Shown here piece by piece: positions 1 to 8,690 of a stretch of DNA of 64,000 bases. The notes beneath the pieces were generated by a model. It was not told the DNA's origin, did no database searches, and worked only from the letters and a program-made list of their open reading frames with translations. This DNA comes from Actinomycetes bacterium (lineage in GTDB: Bacteria; Actinomycetota; Thermoleophilia; BMS3ABIN01): contig JAJYXB010000016.1 in the NCBI GenBank assembly GCA_021791195.1, positions 50,723 through 114,722 of the forward strand, read 5' to 3'. The first letter of the stretch is position 1. Every line of letters starts with the position of its first letter. The position numbers and the translations under genes are program-made.

Positions 1-15
1 ACATGAATCTCCCTT
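1..15 (-). other. Possible start codon and RBS of a leftward gene cut by the window edge
   Basis: Read on the minus strand, positions 15-9 give AAGGGAG, followed after 4 bases by ATG at 4-2. This is what the start of a gene running off the left end would look like. Only one codon is inside the window, so nothing can be said about its product. Confidence 0.25.
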
Positions 16-169
16 CCGCGGATTGCTGTTTATGTACTCTAACGGGCGGCAGACAGGGTGTAAAGAGACCTGCCGGTCTTGCCCATAACGCCGCGATTCA
101 AGTAATATATACATTTGAGAGGACCAGCTGGGCAATTGTTCGGCGGGAGTTTTCTCCTGCGGTCCTGAT

Positions 170-198
170 ATGACAGAACCATCAATCAAATCAATAAT
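170..198 (+). promoter_or_regulatory. Sigma-70-like promoter of the PHP/glycosyltransferase gene
   Basis: ATGACA at 170-175 and AATAAT at 193-198 are separated by exactly 17 bases and each matches the consensus at five of six positions. Transcription would begin near 205, leaving a leader of about 24 bases that carries GGGAGGG (218-224) just before the TTG start at 229. Confidence 0.5.
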
Positions 199-228
199 GG
201 CCTGTGGGCTCAGAATCGGGAGGGCCCG

Positions 229-2769
229 TTGAGACAACCCGGGAAGACGCGTAACTCCATCCGGTCCGGCGAGCTTACCCGGGTCGACCTTCATTTACAT
301 TCCCGTTTTTCCACGGAATCTGACCTGTGGATCCTCCGGCAGGCCGGCATTGGGGAAAGCAACACCGACCCCGAAACCGTTTACAAGGTCTGCAAGGAAC
401 GGGGGATGACCTATGTCACCCTCACCGATCACAACACCATCGAGGGCGGCCTGCGCCTGCAGGAACACGAGGATTTCTTCCTCAGCGAGGAAGTCACCAC
501 TTATTTCCCCGGCGAGGATGTCAAGCTGCACCTGCTGGCGTTAGGCATCGACGAAAAGCAGCATGGGGAGATCCAGGAGCTGCGCCGCAATCTCTACGAG
601 CTGGTGCGGTACCTGAACCAGGAGGGCATCCTTTACGTTCTCTCGCATCCGCTGACGCGGCTGGGGGGCGAGCTTACCCCCGGTCATATCGAGCGGCTGA
701 TGCTGCTGTTCCCCATCTGGGAGGTGCACAACGGCTCCACCCTCGAGCGCGAGAATTCGATGTCCAGGCGGCTGGCGGAGCGCTGCTCGCGTGAGCTCAT
801 CCAACAGCTGGCGGAAAAGCACAACCTCGAGCCGGTCACCCGCGAGCGCATCTCTTTCACGGCGGGCTCCGACGACCACGGCGGCTTCGATCTGGCCAGC
901 GCCTGGACGGTAGCCGCGCCGACGCGCGGTATCGCTGAGTTCCTGGAGGAAGTGCGCTCCGGCCGCACCGAGATCGACGGCTCCCATGGCAGCACGCTGA
1001 AGCTGGCCCACACCATGTTCGGCCTGCTGGCTCATGGTGTCGAGAGCTTTGAGCACAAGGAGAAAGCGAGCGGTTTCGGCGGTCTGGCCGACTGGGCGTC
1101 GCTTGGCTTCAGGGGGGCCTCCGGCGGCGCCCGCAAATGGATGCATCTGGCGTCGCTGGCGCTTGGTGGCGGCGCCCGCACCGGCGGCATCAGAACGGTG
1201 ATGGGGGATGCGCGGCTGCGGAAAGCGCTGCTGCCGCTAATGGCGGCGTCGGCGAAGCCCGGCAAATGTGGCGGCGACCGGTATCACGATCAGGTCTTCT
1301 CGCTGGTGAACGCGGCCTGGGCGTCCGGCATGGGTTCGACTATCTCCGACCTTTCGGAAATAACATTTTTCAACGCGATTGACAACCTTGACAAGATCGG
1401 CCGGCTGGTGGCGCTGCAGACGCTGCTGCTGCCGCACTCGCTGTCGGCCAATTATCACAGCCGTCAGCGGCACTTTCTTACCCGGCTGGACAAGGAGATT
1501 TTCAACGGGCGGTCCGGCAACCACAAGGCCCGGCAGCCCCGGATCGGCCTGTTTACCGACACTTATGACGAGGTCAATGGCGTCACCAGCATCCTCCGGC
1601 GCCTGGCGGAATACTGCCAGAAAGAGGAACGGCCGCTGGACATCATCTGCGCCGGCGACCAGCAGTCGGAAGGACGCGTAGTCAGATTCCCCGCCGTGGC
1701 TGCCACCAACCTGCCGGAGTACGGCCAGCTGGACCTGAGCATCCCGCCGGTGCTTGAGGTCGTCAAACACTGCGAGGAGCAGGAGTTTGACCTGATCCAT
1801 GCGGCCACTCCCGGACCGATGGGGCTGACCGCTTTTCTCGCCTCACGCATCCTGCAGCTGCCTTTCGTGACCAGCTATCACACCGACGTCCCCCGCTGCG
1901 TCGGCCGCATCACCGACGACAAGCTCAACGAGGAAGTCGCCTGGACGTATACGCGCTGGTTCTACCGCCGCAGCGATCTCACTTTCGCGCCCTCTGTTTA
2001 CACCAGCCGCGATCTCGCCGGTCACGGTCTTGACCGGCACAAGATGGCGGTGCTCTATCAGGGCATCGACGCGGATCGGTTCTCGCCGGAGATGCGTTCG
2101 CGCCGGTGGCGCGAGCGGCTGGGCGGGGGCGATGGCAAGAAGGTCCTGCTGTTCGTGGGCCGGCTTTCGCGTGAAAAAGACCTGCGCTTCCTGGCAGAGT
2201 GTTACCTGGACATCAGATCGCGCCGTGATGACGTCCATCTGGCAATCGTCGGCGACGGCCCCGAGCGGCGGGAGCTGGAAGATCTGCTTGGCGACCGCGC
2301 CACGTTTACCGGCTGGCTGGAAGGAGAAGAACTGGCGGCGGCCTTTGCATCAGCCGATTTGTTCGTCTTCCCCAGCAGTGTCGACACCGCTGGCCAGGTG
2401 ATCCTGGAGGCCCAGGCTTCCGGGCTGCCGGTAGTGCTCTGCGATGAGGGAGGCGCCTGCGAGAATATCGTTCCCGGCCGCAGCGGCCTGACGGCTTCCA
2501 GCCGCAGTCTGAGCAGCTTTACGCATGGGATCGAGCAGCTGCTGGATTCCGGGGACACCATGGCGGCGATGTCGGCGGAAGCCCGGCGGATGGCCGAGGC
2601 GCGCTCATGGGAAAAGGTCTTCGCCGACATGTTCGACACCTACGCCGAACTCGTCAACTGGTGGCAGCCGCTATCTGCCGTTCGTACCGAAGGCGAAGCC
2701 GGCGCCGGCCGCGATGATGCCTCGCGCGATTTCTTCCTCAGCCTCGGGCGCACAGCCGGCATCCGCTGA
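229..2769 (+). CDS. PHP-domain phosphoesterase fused to a GT4 glycosyltransferase
   Basis: An 846-residue two-domain protein. The N-terminus (about 18-270) is a PHP metal-dependent phosphoesterase domain: DLHLHSRFS near residue 21, TLTDHNT near 66 and a GSDDHGG segment near 214 supply its histidine/aspartate ligands. The C-terminal half (about 430-810) is a GT-B fold family 4 glycosyltransferase. It opens with a GLFTDTYDEVNGV nucleotide-sugar site, then FVGRLSREKD, and ends with an E-rich donor loop (FPSSVDTAGQVILEAQASG). Family knowledge suggests transfer of a sugar, often mannose, to a lipid or glycan. The phosphoesterase may process a related phosphate ester, which is inference. The start is TTG at 229 with GGGAGGG 4 bases upstream. 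The next gene (PIG-L deacetylase) lies in the same reading frame directly behind this stop. The acceptor is unknown. Confidence 0.85.
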   Translation: MRQPGKTRNSIRSGELTRVDLHLHSRFSTESDLWILRQAGIGESNTDPETVYKVCKERGMTYVTLTDHNTIEGGLRLQEHEDFFLSEEVTTYFPGEDVKLHLLALGIDEKQHGEIQELRRNLYELVRYLNQEGILYVLSHPLTRLGGELTPGHIERLMLLFPIWEVHNGSTLERENSMSRRLAERCSRELIQQLAEKHNLEPVTRERISFTAGSDDHGGFDLASAWTVAAPTRGIAEFLEEVRSGRTEIDGSHGSTLKLAHTMFGLLAHGVESFEHKEKASGFGGLADWASLGFRGASGGARKWMHLASLALGGGARTGGIRTVMGDARLRKALLPLMAASAKPGKCGGDRYHDQVFSLVNAAWASGMGSTISDLSEITFFNAIDNLDKIGRLVALQTLLLPHSLSANYHSRQRHFLTRLDKEIFNGRSGNHKARQPRIGLFTDTYDEVNGVTSILRRLAEYCQKEERPLDIICAGDQQSEGRVVRFPAVAATNLPEYGQLDLSIPPVLEVVKHCEEQEFDLIHAATPGPMGLTAFLASRILQLPFVTSYHTDVPRCVGRITDDKLNEEVAWTYTRWFYRRSDLTFAPSVYTSRDLAGHGLDRHKMAVLYQGIDADRFSPEMRSRRWRERLGGGDGKKVLLFVGRLSREKDLRFLAECYLDIRSRRDDVHLAIVGDGPERRELEDLLGDRATFTGWLEGEELAAAFASADLFVFPSSVDTAGQVILEAQASGLPVVLCDEGGACENIVPGRSGLTASSRSLSSFTHGIEQLLDSGDTMAAMSAEARRMAEARSWEKVFADMFDTYAELVNWWQPLSAVRTEGEAGAGRDDASRDFFLSLGRTAGIR

Positions 2770-2790
2770 CGCCGGAGAAGCGGGGCCTGC

Positions 2791-3546
2791 CTGCCGCATC
2801 TACCGACCACACCCGCGTTCTTCCTGCTGGCCCATCATGACGACGAATTGTTCATCGCCGCGACCATGCGGCGGCTGGCGCGCCGGGGTCCGGTGGCCGT
2901 GCTCTGGCTGAGCCAGGGGGGTCTCGGCGGTCCCCGGCGTCCCGCAGAATCCGTCAGGTCGATGGATATCATCGGTGTGCCGCGGCGCAATCTGTTCTTC
3001 CTGCGGCTGCCGGACAACAGATTGCTTGACTACCTGCCGGAAATTGTTGAGAGGCTCCGCCGCCTGTTCAGCCGCTGGCAGCCGGCGTCGGTTTTTGTGC
3101 CGGCATTCGAGGGGGGACACCAGGACCACGATACCGCGCAGCTGGCGGCGGCGCTGGCGCTGGCGCGTCCGGGGCTGCAGTCGCGCCGGCAGCCGCGGCT
3201 TTACGAGTTTCCGCTCTATCGCCGCCGTGCCGGCCGCCTGCTTGCGGTAGGCAGCCTGCTGGAGGATCCGGCGGCGCCGGTTCAGCAGACTCCGGTCGAA
3301 CTGCGGGACCGGCTGCTGAAGCAGAAACTGGCGCGCGTTTACGCCAGTCAGCGCTTGATAGTCTATCCTTTGCTTGCCATCAAGGGAGGGCCGATGATGC
3401 TGCACCCGCGCGGCGAGCCTTACCGGGAGGTTCCGCCCGGCCGGGATTATACGGCGCCGCCGCATCCGGGCCGCCCGGCTTATGAATACTACACGCGGCG
3501 GCGGTTTGGCCGGTTTGCGGCCAGAGCCAGAGCCGCGAGCTCATAA
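2791..3546 (+). CDS. PIG-L family N-acetylglucosaminyl deacetylase, start codon uncertain
   Basis: Zinc-dependent LmbE/PIG-L deacetylase, a family that removes acetyl from GlcNAc moieties of small molecules or glycolipids. The zinc motif HHDDE is encoded at 2833-2847 and the downstream ligand motif HQDHD around 3118-3132. The first TTG/ATG/GTG in this frame (TTG 2848) falls after the HHDDE motif, so it cannot be the real start of a functional protein. Upstream, the same frame is open back to the TGA of the PHP/glycosyltransferase gene (2767-2769). It contains only CTG candidates, of which CTG 2791 is used here. Either a CTG start, stop-codon readthrough from the preceding gene, or a sequence error explains this. 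The 3' end overlaps the convergent otsB by 6 bases. Likely cotranscribed with the upstream glycosyltransferase and possibly acting on its product. Confidence 0.75.
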   Translation: MPHLPTTPAFFLLAHHDDELFIAATMRRLARRGPVAVLWLSQGGLGGPRRPAESVRSMDIIGVPRRNLFFLRLPDNRLLDYLPEIVERLRRLFSRWQPASVFVPAFEGGHQDHDTAQLAAALALARPGLQSRRQPRLYEFPLYRRRAGRLLAVGSLLEDPAAPVQQTPVELRDRLLKQKLARVYASQRLIVYPLLAIKGGPMMLHPRGEPYREVPPGRDYTAPPHPGRPAYEYYTRRRFGRFAARARAASS

Positions 3547-4389
3547 TTCTTCGTCCGCCAGGATCTGCAGCACCAGCTCCATGCCGCTGAGGCGGTCGAC
3601 CAGGAGGTCGCAGTAGCGTGGCAGTTCCGCCGGCATCTCGTCAGAGATGACACCGATGCCGGCCATGAAGTTGTGCTTGCGCCGTTTCCGCTTTGCGAGC
3701 TCTTTGAGCGCATCGATGTCCGTGGTATCGTCCCCGGCGTAGATGGCCTTCATTGCCCCCAGCTGGTCCAGCAGGCGGCCGACCGCGACCCCTTTGTCGA
3801 TCGGGACCGGCGGCCTGACTTCCAGCACCTTCCTGCCCTCGCGCGCCACCAGGCCGAGCTCTTCGATCTTGGGGATGAGCTTCTCCTGGATGAGCGCCCG
3901 GGCCCGGTCCGGATCCGGCGCGCGGCGGTAATGGAACGACAGGGTGACAGTCTTGTCTTCGAGCATGATGCCGGAATCGACCATGTCCGGCAGGGAGCGG
4001 GCATATTTCAGCAGCTCCCGGACCACGCCGATGTAAGGCTGTGCCTCTGGGGTTACCACCAGGGTCCGGCCCGGCAGCATCGTTTCAAAGCCATGATTGC
4101 CGATGTAAGCCAGCTGTGAGTTGCCGACGATGCGCTTGGCCGCGGTAGCCGGCCGGCCGCTGACCACCGTCACCGCCAGATAGCGATGTTCGATCTTGCG
4201 GATCAGACGCGCGACTTCCTGGGGCAGCGTCACCGCTTCGGGCTTCGGTTTGATTGCCGCCAGGGTGCCGTCCAGGTCGAAGAAGACCGCCGTGGCGGCG
4301 GGGTCTTCGGTAAACGGCGCCAGCTTCTCCTGGATTTCGTCCAGGGAGTCCGGTGCGGGTATTTTTTCTTTCAAGGATTTACGCGTCAT
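3541..4389 (-). CDS. otsB: Trehalose-6-phosphate phosphatase
   Basis: HAD-superfamily phosphatase, 282 residues, the usual length for OtsB. It shows the nucleophile motif FFDLDGTLA (around residue 38), the VVSGRP motif with the conserved serine, the GNHGFE segment typical of trehalose phosphatases, and the metal-binding YAGDDTTDIDA motif. It hydrolyses trehalose-6-phosphate to trehalose, giving an osmolyte and possibly a glycolipid head group. No otsA synthase is visible in the window. The gene converges on the PIG-L deacetylase and its TGA overlaps that gene's TAA. Start is ATG at 4389. Confidence in the family is high. Substrate is inferred from motifs only. Confidence 0.88.
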   Translation of the reverse strand: MTRKSLKEKIPAPDSLDEIQEKLAPFTEDPAATAVFFDLDGTLAAIKPKPEAVTLPQEVARLIRKIEHRYLAVTVVSGRPATAAKRIVGNSQLAYIGNHGFETMLPGRTLVVTPEAQPYIGVVRELLKYARSLPDMVDSGIMLEDKTVTLSFHYRRAPDPDRARALIQEKLIPKIEELGLVAREGRKVLEVRPPVPIDKGVAVGRLLDQLGAMKAIYAGDDTTDIDALKELAKRKRRKHNFMAGIGVISDEMPAELPRYCDLLVDRLSGMELVLQILADEEL

Positions 4390-4638
4390 GTGCCAGAATG
4401 TTTAATCATGGGAAGCGGCGGCTCGCCACGCTCACGTTTCGTGGCGCTATGCTATCATATGCCCGGCAAGCTGGTCAGCGTAACCGCAAGGCAGGCGCTG
4501 GCGCCGGTTCTCCGGGGCGACTTATCCGGCGCTGAAGCCGGTAAGCCCGGTGACTGCGTCCGGCCGCCGCGCCGGCGACTGCCAGCGATGCCGCACCGGT
4601 AAACGGACCTGAAGAAATCCATTGCGCACGGCTCCAGA
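4390..4638. other. Divergent intergenic region, GC-rich and hairpin-prone
   Basis: 249 bases between otsB (leftward) and the surface protein (rightward). The interval 4460-4610 is full of short complementary GC blocks (for example several copies of GCCGG/CCGGC) and could fold strongly. I compared it by eye with the cobalamin, c-di-AMP and c-di-GMP riboswitch consensus strings and found no convincing match. Confidence 0.3.
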
Positions 4639-6669
4639 TTGATATACCGCCTTTTACATGACAGGACGCGGCTACTGCCGGCACCTCGGGCGCTGGCGCC
4701 GGCGGCGCTCACCCTCATCCTTTTTATTACAATATTTCTTTCCGGTCAACCAGAAGGAAGCTCTTCGGCACGCGCCGACGATACAGGCATCAGCGTCGCC
4801 ACCAGCCAGTACCTCTACCATCCCGGTGACAAGGTGACTTTCGATATCTCGCTCGACTCGGGTGGACAGAAACTCTCGGGCGACCTCCTGCTCAGCGTCT
4901 ACGCGCCGGCATCGCCGGCTGAGACAAATCCATTTCACGGCCAGCCGCGGGCGCAGCTGAGCGTCAGGAAGAATTACAGTCTGACCGGCAAGGATCGGCT
5001 GGAGTTCACAGCTTCGCTCAAGGACCTGAAGGCCGGCGCGGGTGGCTATCCCGTCAGGGTGAGCCTGGTGCACGGCGGCAAGGAGCAGCTGGGAGGCACG
5101 GCCTGGGTGGCGGTGATCGACCCTGGCGCGCACGATCCGCTCGATCTGGTGCTGGTCTGGGCGGTGACGGCGCCGCCGGAGCGGGACCCTCGGGGAGAGT
5201 TCACGGGCACCTCGCTGATCGGGCGCTGCCAGGCGACTCCCAGGACAACCGATACGCTGCTGCAGGAGCGCGATATCCAGCAGAAATTTCCGGGCATCAA
5301 GACCACCTACGCGATCGAACCGGCGCTGCTGGAGCAGCTCGGCGCGCTGGCATCCGGGTTTACACTGAACACCAGCGACGGCGTCAAGCAGTACGGGGCG
5401 GATTCACCCCAGGCGGTAGCGGCCGCCGGCTGTCTCGACAGCCTGAAACAGATGTCCGGCGCGGCTAACGTCGAATTCCTCTCGGCTCCCTACACCTACA
5501 CCGACCTGGCGCTGCTGGCAAAAGAGGGCTGGGCGGATGGCGACGGCCAGTACCGCATCGGCAATGATGTGCTGCAAAACCAGCTGGGCCTGGCGCAGGC
5601 GCCCGCGGGCGCGTATGCCCCGGGGAACGATGTCACCACCGATTCGCTGCGTTATCTCGCCGTCACCGGCGGCCAGTACACGGTGCTCTCTGGCGCCGCG
5701 CGGATGGCCGTGAAAAGCCCGCCCGAGCTGGCGGGCGCCCAGACCTTCCGGCTGCGCGACATCAGCGGCGAGCGCATCACCGCCCTGTTTGCCGCTGATG
5801 ATGCCTCGGCGGCGCTTCTGGGGGAGAAAGCCGATCCGGCTGCCTTCTTCGCCTCGCTGGCCAATGCCTATGATTCCGGCGGGAGCAGGCTGGAGATCGT
5901 CTCATCGCCTGCGCCCGACCCGGGGCTCACCGAGCAGCAGCGCAACCAGGTCTACGACACTCTCAGCCGCGAGTCCTGGATCAGGACCCTGACACTGGGG
6001 GAGGCGGCTCAGAAATACCGTCCCAGCGCCGAGCCGGCGACATTATACCGGTACATCGATGCGGTTTCGGGATACATCTCCCAAACCTATTTCCAGAAGC
6101 TGCAGGAGGCACACGGCTACTACGAGGGCTACCGCCTGGCAGTCTCGGCCGATGAACCCGGGATGATGTCGCTGTCACGCAAGATGTTCACCGCCGAGAG
6201 TGGCTACTGGACCCGGCCGGACGCCACGCCTGGCGCGGTCAACCGGGGCCTGCCCTATTTGCAGGACATCACCGATTTCACCCAGACCGAGTTCAGCCGG
6301 CTTTCCATCGCCCTGCATCTGCCGCTGCTGCAGGGATCGGCCACCGGCGAAGCGACCATGGATGTAAATAATGACGATTCTTATCCGGTTACTGCCGATA
6401 TTGTTCTTGAGGGCGATAACGTCAATTTTCCTGGTGGTGGGATTCAGCATGTGACGTTGCAGCCCGGGCGGGCACAGTTCAAGGTCGCTTACCGTGGTTC
6501 CGGATGGACGCGCCTGAAGGCCTCCATCCAGTCCGGCGGGCAGGTAATCGTGGACGACAGCGCCACCATCCACCCGATTTCGGGCCGCGCCTGGATCGTC
6601 ATCATCGTGGCGCTGGCAGCGCTGGTTTCCGGGGCCGCTTACATGCTGCTGGTGGTCCGCCGCCGCTAG
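4639..6669 (+). CDS. Secreted, membrane-anchored protein with a deacetylase/GH57-like barrel, unknown role
   Basis: 676 residues. A hydrophobic signal segment lies at about 22-37. A beta-sandwich-like region follows (about 50-160), then a long central domain (about 170-500), and a single C-terminal membrane segment (about 645-670) ends in VVRRR, a stop-transfer pattern. The C-terminus therefore anchors an extracellular protein. The central domain begins LDLVLVWAVTAPP and contains TYAIEPALLEQL, reminiscent of polysaccharide-deacetylase/GH57-type barrels seen in actinobacterial surface proteins. I could not identify a catalytic pair, so function is not assigned. The start is TTG at 4639 without a clear Shine-Dalgarno site. 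It is followed 46 bases later by a small TadE-like protein, probably in the same transcript. Confidence 0.7.
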   Translation: MIYRLLHDRTRLLPAPRALAPAALTLILFITIFLSGQPEGSSSARADDTGISVATSQYLYHPGDKVTFDISLDSGGQKLSGDLLLSVYAPASPAETNPFHGQPRAQLSVRKNYSLTGKDRLEFTASLKDLKAGAGGYPVRVSLVHGGKEQLGGTAWVAVIDPGAHDPLDLVLVWAVTAPPERDPRGEFTGTSLIGRCQATPRTTDTLLQERDIQQKFPGIKTTYAIEPALLEQLGALASGFTLNTSDGVKQYGADSPQAVAAAGCLDSLKQMSGAANVEFLSAPYTYTDLALLAKEGWADGDGQYRIGNDVLQNQLGLAQAPAGAYAPGNDVTTDSLRYLAVTGGQYTVLSGAARMAVKSPPELAGAQTFRLRDISGERITALFAADDASAALLGEKADPAAFFASLANAYDSGGSRLEIVSSPAPDPGLTEQQRNQVYDTLSRESWIRTLTLGEAAQKYRPSAEPATLYRYIDAVSGYISQTYFQKLQEAHGYYEGYRLAVSADEPGMMSLSRKMFTAESGYWTRPDATPGAVNRGLPYLQDITDFTQTEFSRLSIALHLPLLQGSATGEATMDVNNDDSYPVTADIVLEGDNVNFPGGGIQHVTLQPGRAQFKVAYRGSGWTRLKASIQSGGQVIVDDSATIHPISGRAWIVIIVALAALVSGAAYMLLVVRRR

Positions 6670-6715
6670 TGCCGGGACAATTCCTCCGGCTGGCAATATA
6701 ATTGGATACACATCA

Positions 6716-7123
6716 ATGAAATCCAGAAAAAAAATCGCCTGCTTCCTTGGGGACGAGGAAGGCAGCTTCGTTATCAAGGTGGTCATTCTGGCAGTCGTGG
6801 TCGCAGCGGCTGCCGTTATGATCAGGGATGGGTTTGCGGTCTACTATTCATACCGCGACACCAATGCGGTGGCGCATGAGGCGGCCGGCGCGGCGGAGAT
6901 GGAGTGGAAGCAGAATAAAAACGATTTCACCGCCCGCGATGTCGCCGCCAGTTACTGCCAGAGCCACGGCCTGGTTTTTGATGATTTCCAGGTGTTGAAC
7001 CAGCCCGAGCACGGTTATCAGGTCACCTGCTCCACTGACGTGCAGACCAGGGTCTTCTACCGGCTGCCGTGGTTTAAGAACCTGATCCACCGCGTTGGCA
7101 CCGGCTCCGCCTTCGACAACTGA
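6716..7123 (+). CDS. TadE/pseudopilin-like small membrane protein
   Basis: 135 residues. A short charged N-terminus ending in GDEEGS precedes one hydrophobic helix (about 18-38), then a soluble domain rich in aromatic and charged residues with two cysteines (at SYCQSHG and QVTCSTD). The arrangement of a glutamate shortly before a hydrophobic helix resembles TadE/TadG-type pseudopilins of Flp pilus systems, but no tad ATPase or prepilin peptidase gene is in view. Start is ATG at 6716. It sits directly downstream of the membrane-anchored surface protein and ends 80 bases before trpB2. The pilin relationship is tentative. Confidence 0.6.
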   Translation: MKSRKKIACFLGDEEGSFVIKVVILAVVVAAAAVMIRDGFAVYYSYRDTNAVAHEAAGAAEMEWKQNKNDFTARDVAASYCQSHGLVFDDFQVLNQPEHGYQVTCSTDVQTRVFYRLPWFKNLIHRVGTGSAFDN

Positions 7124-7203
7124 AAGCCGCCGCTTCGCAGCGCTTGCCAAGCCGGCTCCCGCAGGTTAATGTCCTTTTACCCGAAACGTTCTGGAGGTAT
7201 CTT

Positions 7204-8559
7204 ATGACGGTAAAAACGTTACTTTCCGAAGACCGGCTGCCCACGCGCTGGTACAACATCGCTCCCGACATGCCTGCCGGCAGCCTCAAGCCGCCGCTCA
7301 ATCCGGCGACCGGCGAACCGGTGGGCCCCGATGCGCTGGCGCCGCTGTTCCCGATGTCAATCATCATGCAGGAAGTCAGCACCGACCGGTACGTTGACAT
7401 TCCGGAAGAGGTGCAGGAAATCTACAAACTGTGGCGGCCGACGCCGCTGATCCGCGCCATGCGGCTGGAAAAGGCGCTGGATACGCCGGCAAAGATCTTC
7501 TTCAAATACGAGGGTGTCAGCCCGGCCGGCTCGCATAAGCCAAACACCGCCGTGCCGCAGGCATATTATAACCGTGAGGCCGGCATCAGGCGCATCGCTA
7601 CCGAGACCGGCGCCGGCCAGTGGGGCAGCTCGATGGCGCTGGCGACGCAGATGTTCGGTATGGAGTGCACCGTCTACATGGTCAAGATCAGTTACCAGCA
7701 GAAACCCTACCGGCGCAGCATGATGGAAGTCTGGGGCGCCGAGGTGCTGGCCAGCCCCACCGATCGCACCAACTCCGGCCGCGCCATCCTCGAGCAGGAT
7801 CCCGAATCGCTGGGCAGCCTTGGCATCGCCATCAGCGAGGCGAGCGAGGACGCGGCCACCCACGACGACTGCAACTACTCGCTTGGCAGCGTGCTCAATC
7901 ACGTTTTGATGCACCAGACGGTCATTGGCGAGGAATGCCGCCAGCAGATGGAGATGGCCGGTGTCTATCCCGACATCGTCATCGGCTGCATCGGCGGCGG
8001 CAGCAATTACGCCGGCCTGGCCTTCCCCTTCATGCGCGACCGGCTCGCGGGTGAGAGGAACACCGAGTTCCTCGCCGCGGAGCCCAGCTCCTGCCCCACG
8101 GTCACCAAGGGTTCCTACACCTATGACTACGGCGACACACTCTGCTCCACGCCGCTGTTCATGATGCACACGCTCGGGCACGACTTCATCCCGCCGGGGA
8201 TTCACGCCGGCGGCCTCAGGTACCACGCGATGGCGCCACTGATCAGCGCTCTGGTGGACCAGGGTCTGATGAGCGCCGTGGCATACGGCCAGACGGAGAT
8301 ATTCGATGCTGGCGTCCGGTTTGCCCGCGCTGAGGGCATCATCCCGGCGCCGGAATCCTCGCACGCGATCAAGGCCGCGATCGACAAGGCGCTGGAGTGC
8401 AGGGAGAAAGGGGAAGAGAAGGTGATCCTCTTCAACCTGAGCGGTCACGGCCACTTTGACATGAGCGCATACGATCAGTACCTCTCCGGCAAGCTGAGCG
8501 ATTACGCCTACCCGGAAGAGAAGATCAGGGAGTCGATGGCAAAGATCCCCAAAATATAA
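7204..8559 (+). CDS. trpB2: Tryptophan synthase beta chain, TrpB2 type
   Basis: 451 residues. A PLP-dependent beta-replacement enzyme that joins indole and serine. The PLP lysine is K112 in GSHKPNTA, the phosphate-binding glycine loop is [10 protein letters not shown], and the long N-terminus with YVDIPEEV and LWRPTPL is characteristic of TrpB2 rather than TrpB1. The gene stands alone without trpA, as is common for TrpB2, which may salvage free indole. An upstream TTG-initiated extension is possible, but ATG 7204 is preferred because GGAGG (7193-7197) lies 6 bases ahead of it. The TAA stop at 8557-8559 is also the first three bases of the inverted repeat that bounds the neighbouring transposase unit, and the same repeat forms one arm of the gene's terminator. 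Confidence 0.9.
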   Translation: MTVKTLLSEDRLPTRWYNIAPDMPAGSLKPPLNPATGEPVGPDALAPLFPMSIIMQEVSTDRYVDIPEEVQEIYKLWRPTPLIRAMRLEKALDTPAKIFFKYEGVSPAGSHKPNTAVPQAYYNREAGIRRIATETGAGQWGSSMALATQMFGMECTVYMVKISYQQKPYRRSMMEVWGAEVLASPTDRTNSGRAILEQDPESLGSLGIAISEASEDAATHDDCNYSLGSVLNHVLMHQTVIGEECRQQMEMAGVYPDIVIGCIGGGSNYAGLAFPFMRDRLAGERNTEFLAAEPSSCPTVTKGSYTYDYGDTLCSTPLFMMHTLGHDFIPPGIHAGGLRYHAMAPLISALVDQGLMSAVAYGQTEIFDAGVRFARAEGIIPAPESSHAIKAAIDKALECREKGEEKVILFNLSGHGHFDMSAYDQYLSGKLSDYAYPEEKIRESMAKIPKI

Positions 8560-8600
8560 ACCGGGGACACCTTGCCCAAAGCGAGGTTCTCCGGTTTTTT
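8560..8600 (+). terminator. Intrinsic terminator of trpB2
   Basis: ACCGGGGACACC (8560-8571) can pair with GGTTCTCCGGT (8585-8595) with one G-U pair and one bulged base, and the stem runs straight into six T residues (8595-8600). The left arm is part of the transposase-unit inverted repeat, so the mobile end has been recruited as a terminator arm, or has replaced the original one. Confidence 0.6.
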
Positions 8601-8654
8601 CGAACCCTGCGTTTTGGCTGTTCTCGCACGTGCTTATTCCGGACACATCCGGAT

Positions 8655-8683
8655 TTGACAGAAGCATGAATTTGTTCTATAAG
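8655..8683 (+). promoter_or_regulatory. Strong promoter giving a leaderless transposase mRNA
   Basis: TTGACA (8655-8660) and TATAAG (8678-8683) are separated by exactly 17 bases. The expected transcription start, about 7 bases downstream, coincides with the ATG at 8691. The mRNA would therefore be leaderless, and no Shine-Dalgarno site is present before this ATG. Leaderless mRNAs are common in Actinomycetota. Confidence 0.6.
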
Positions 8684-8690
8684 CTTGTCT

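Noticed and set aside
4450..4620. Riboswitch ahead of the membrane-anchored surface protein
   Set aside because: Strong folding potential, but conserved strings of cobalamin, c-di-AMP and c-di-GMP classes are not present in the right order.
7357..8667. 436-codon minus-strand open frame under trpB2
   Set aside because: Antisense to an intact TrpB2 gene. Composition typical of a GC-rich shadow.
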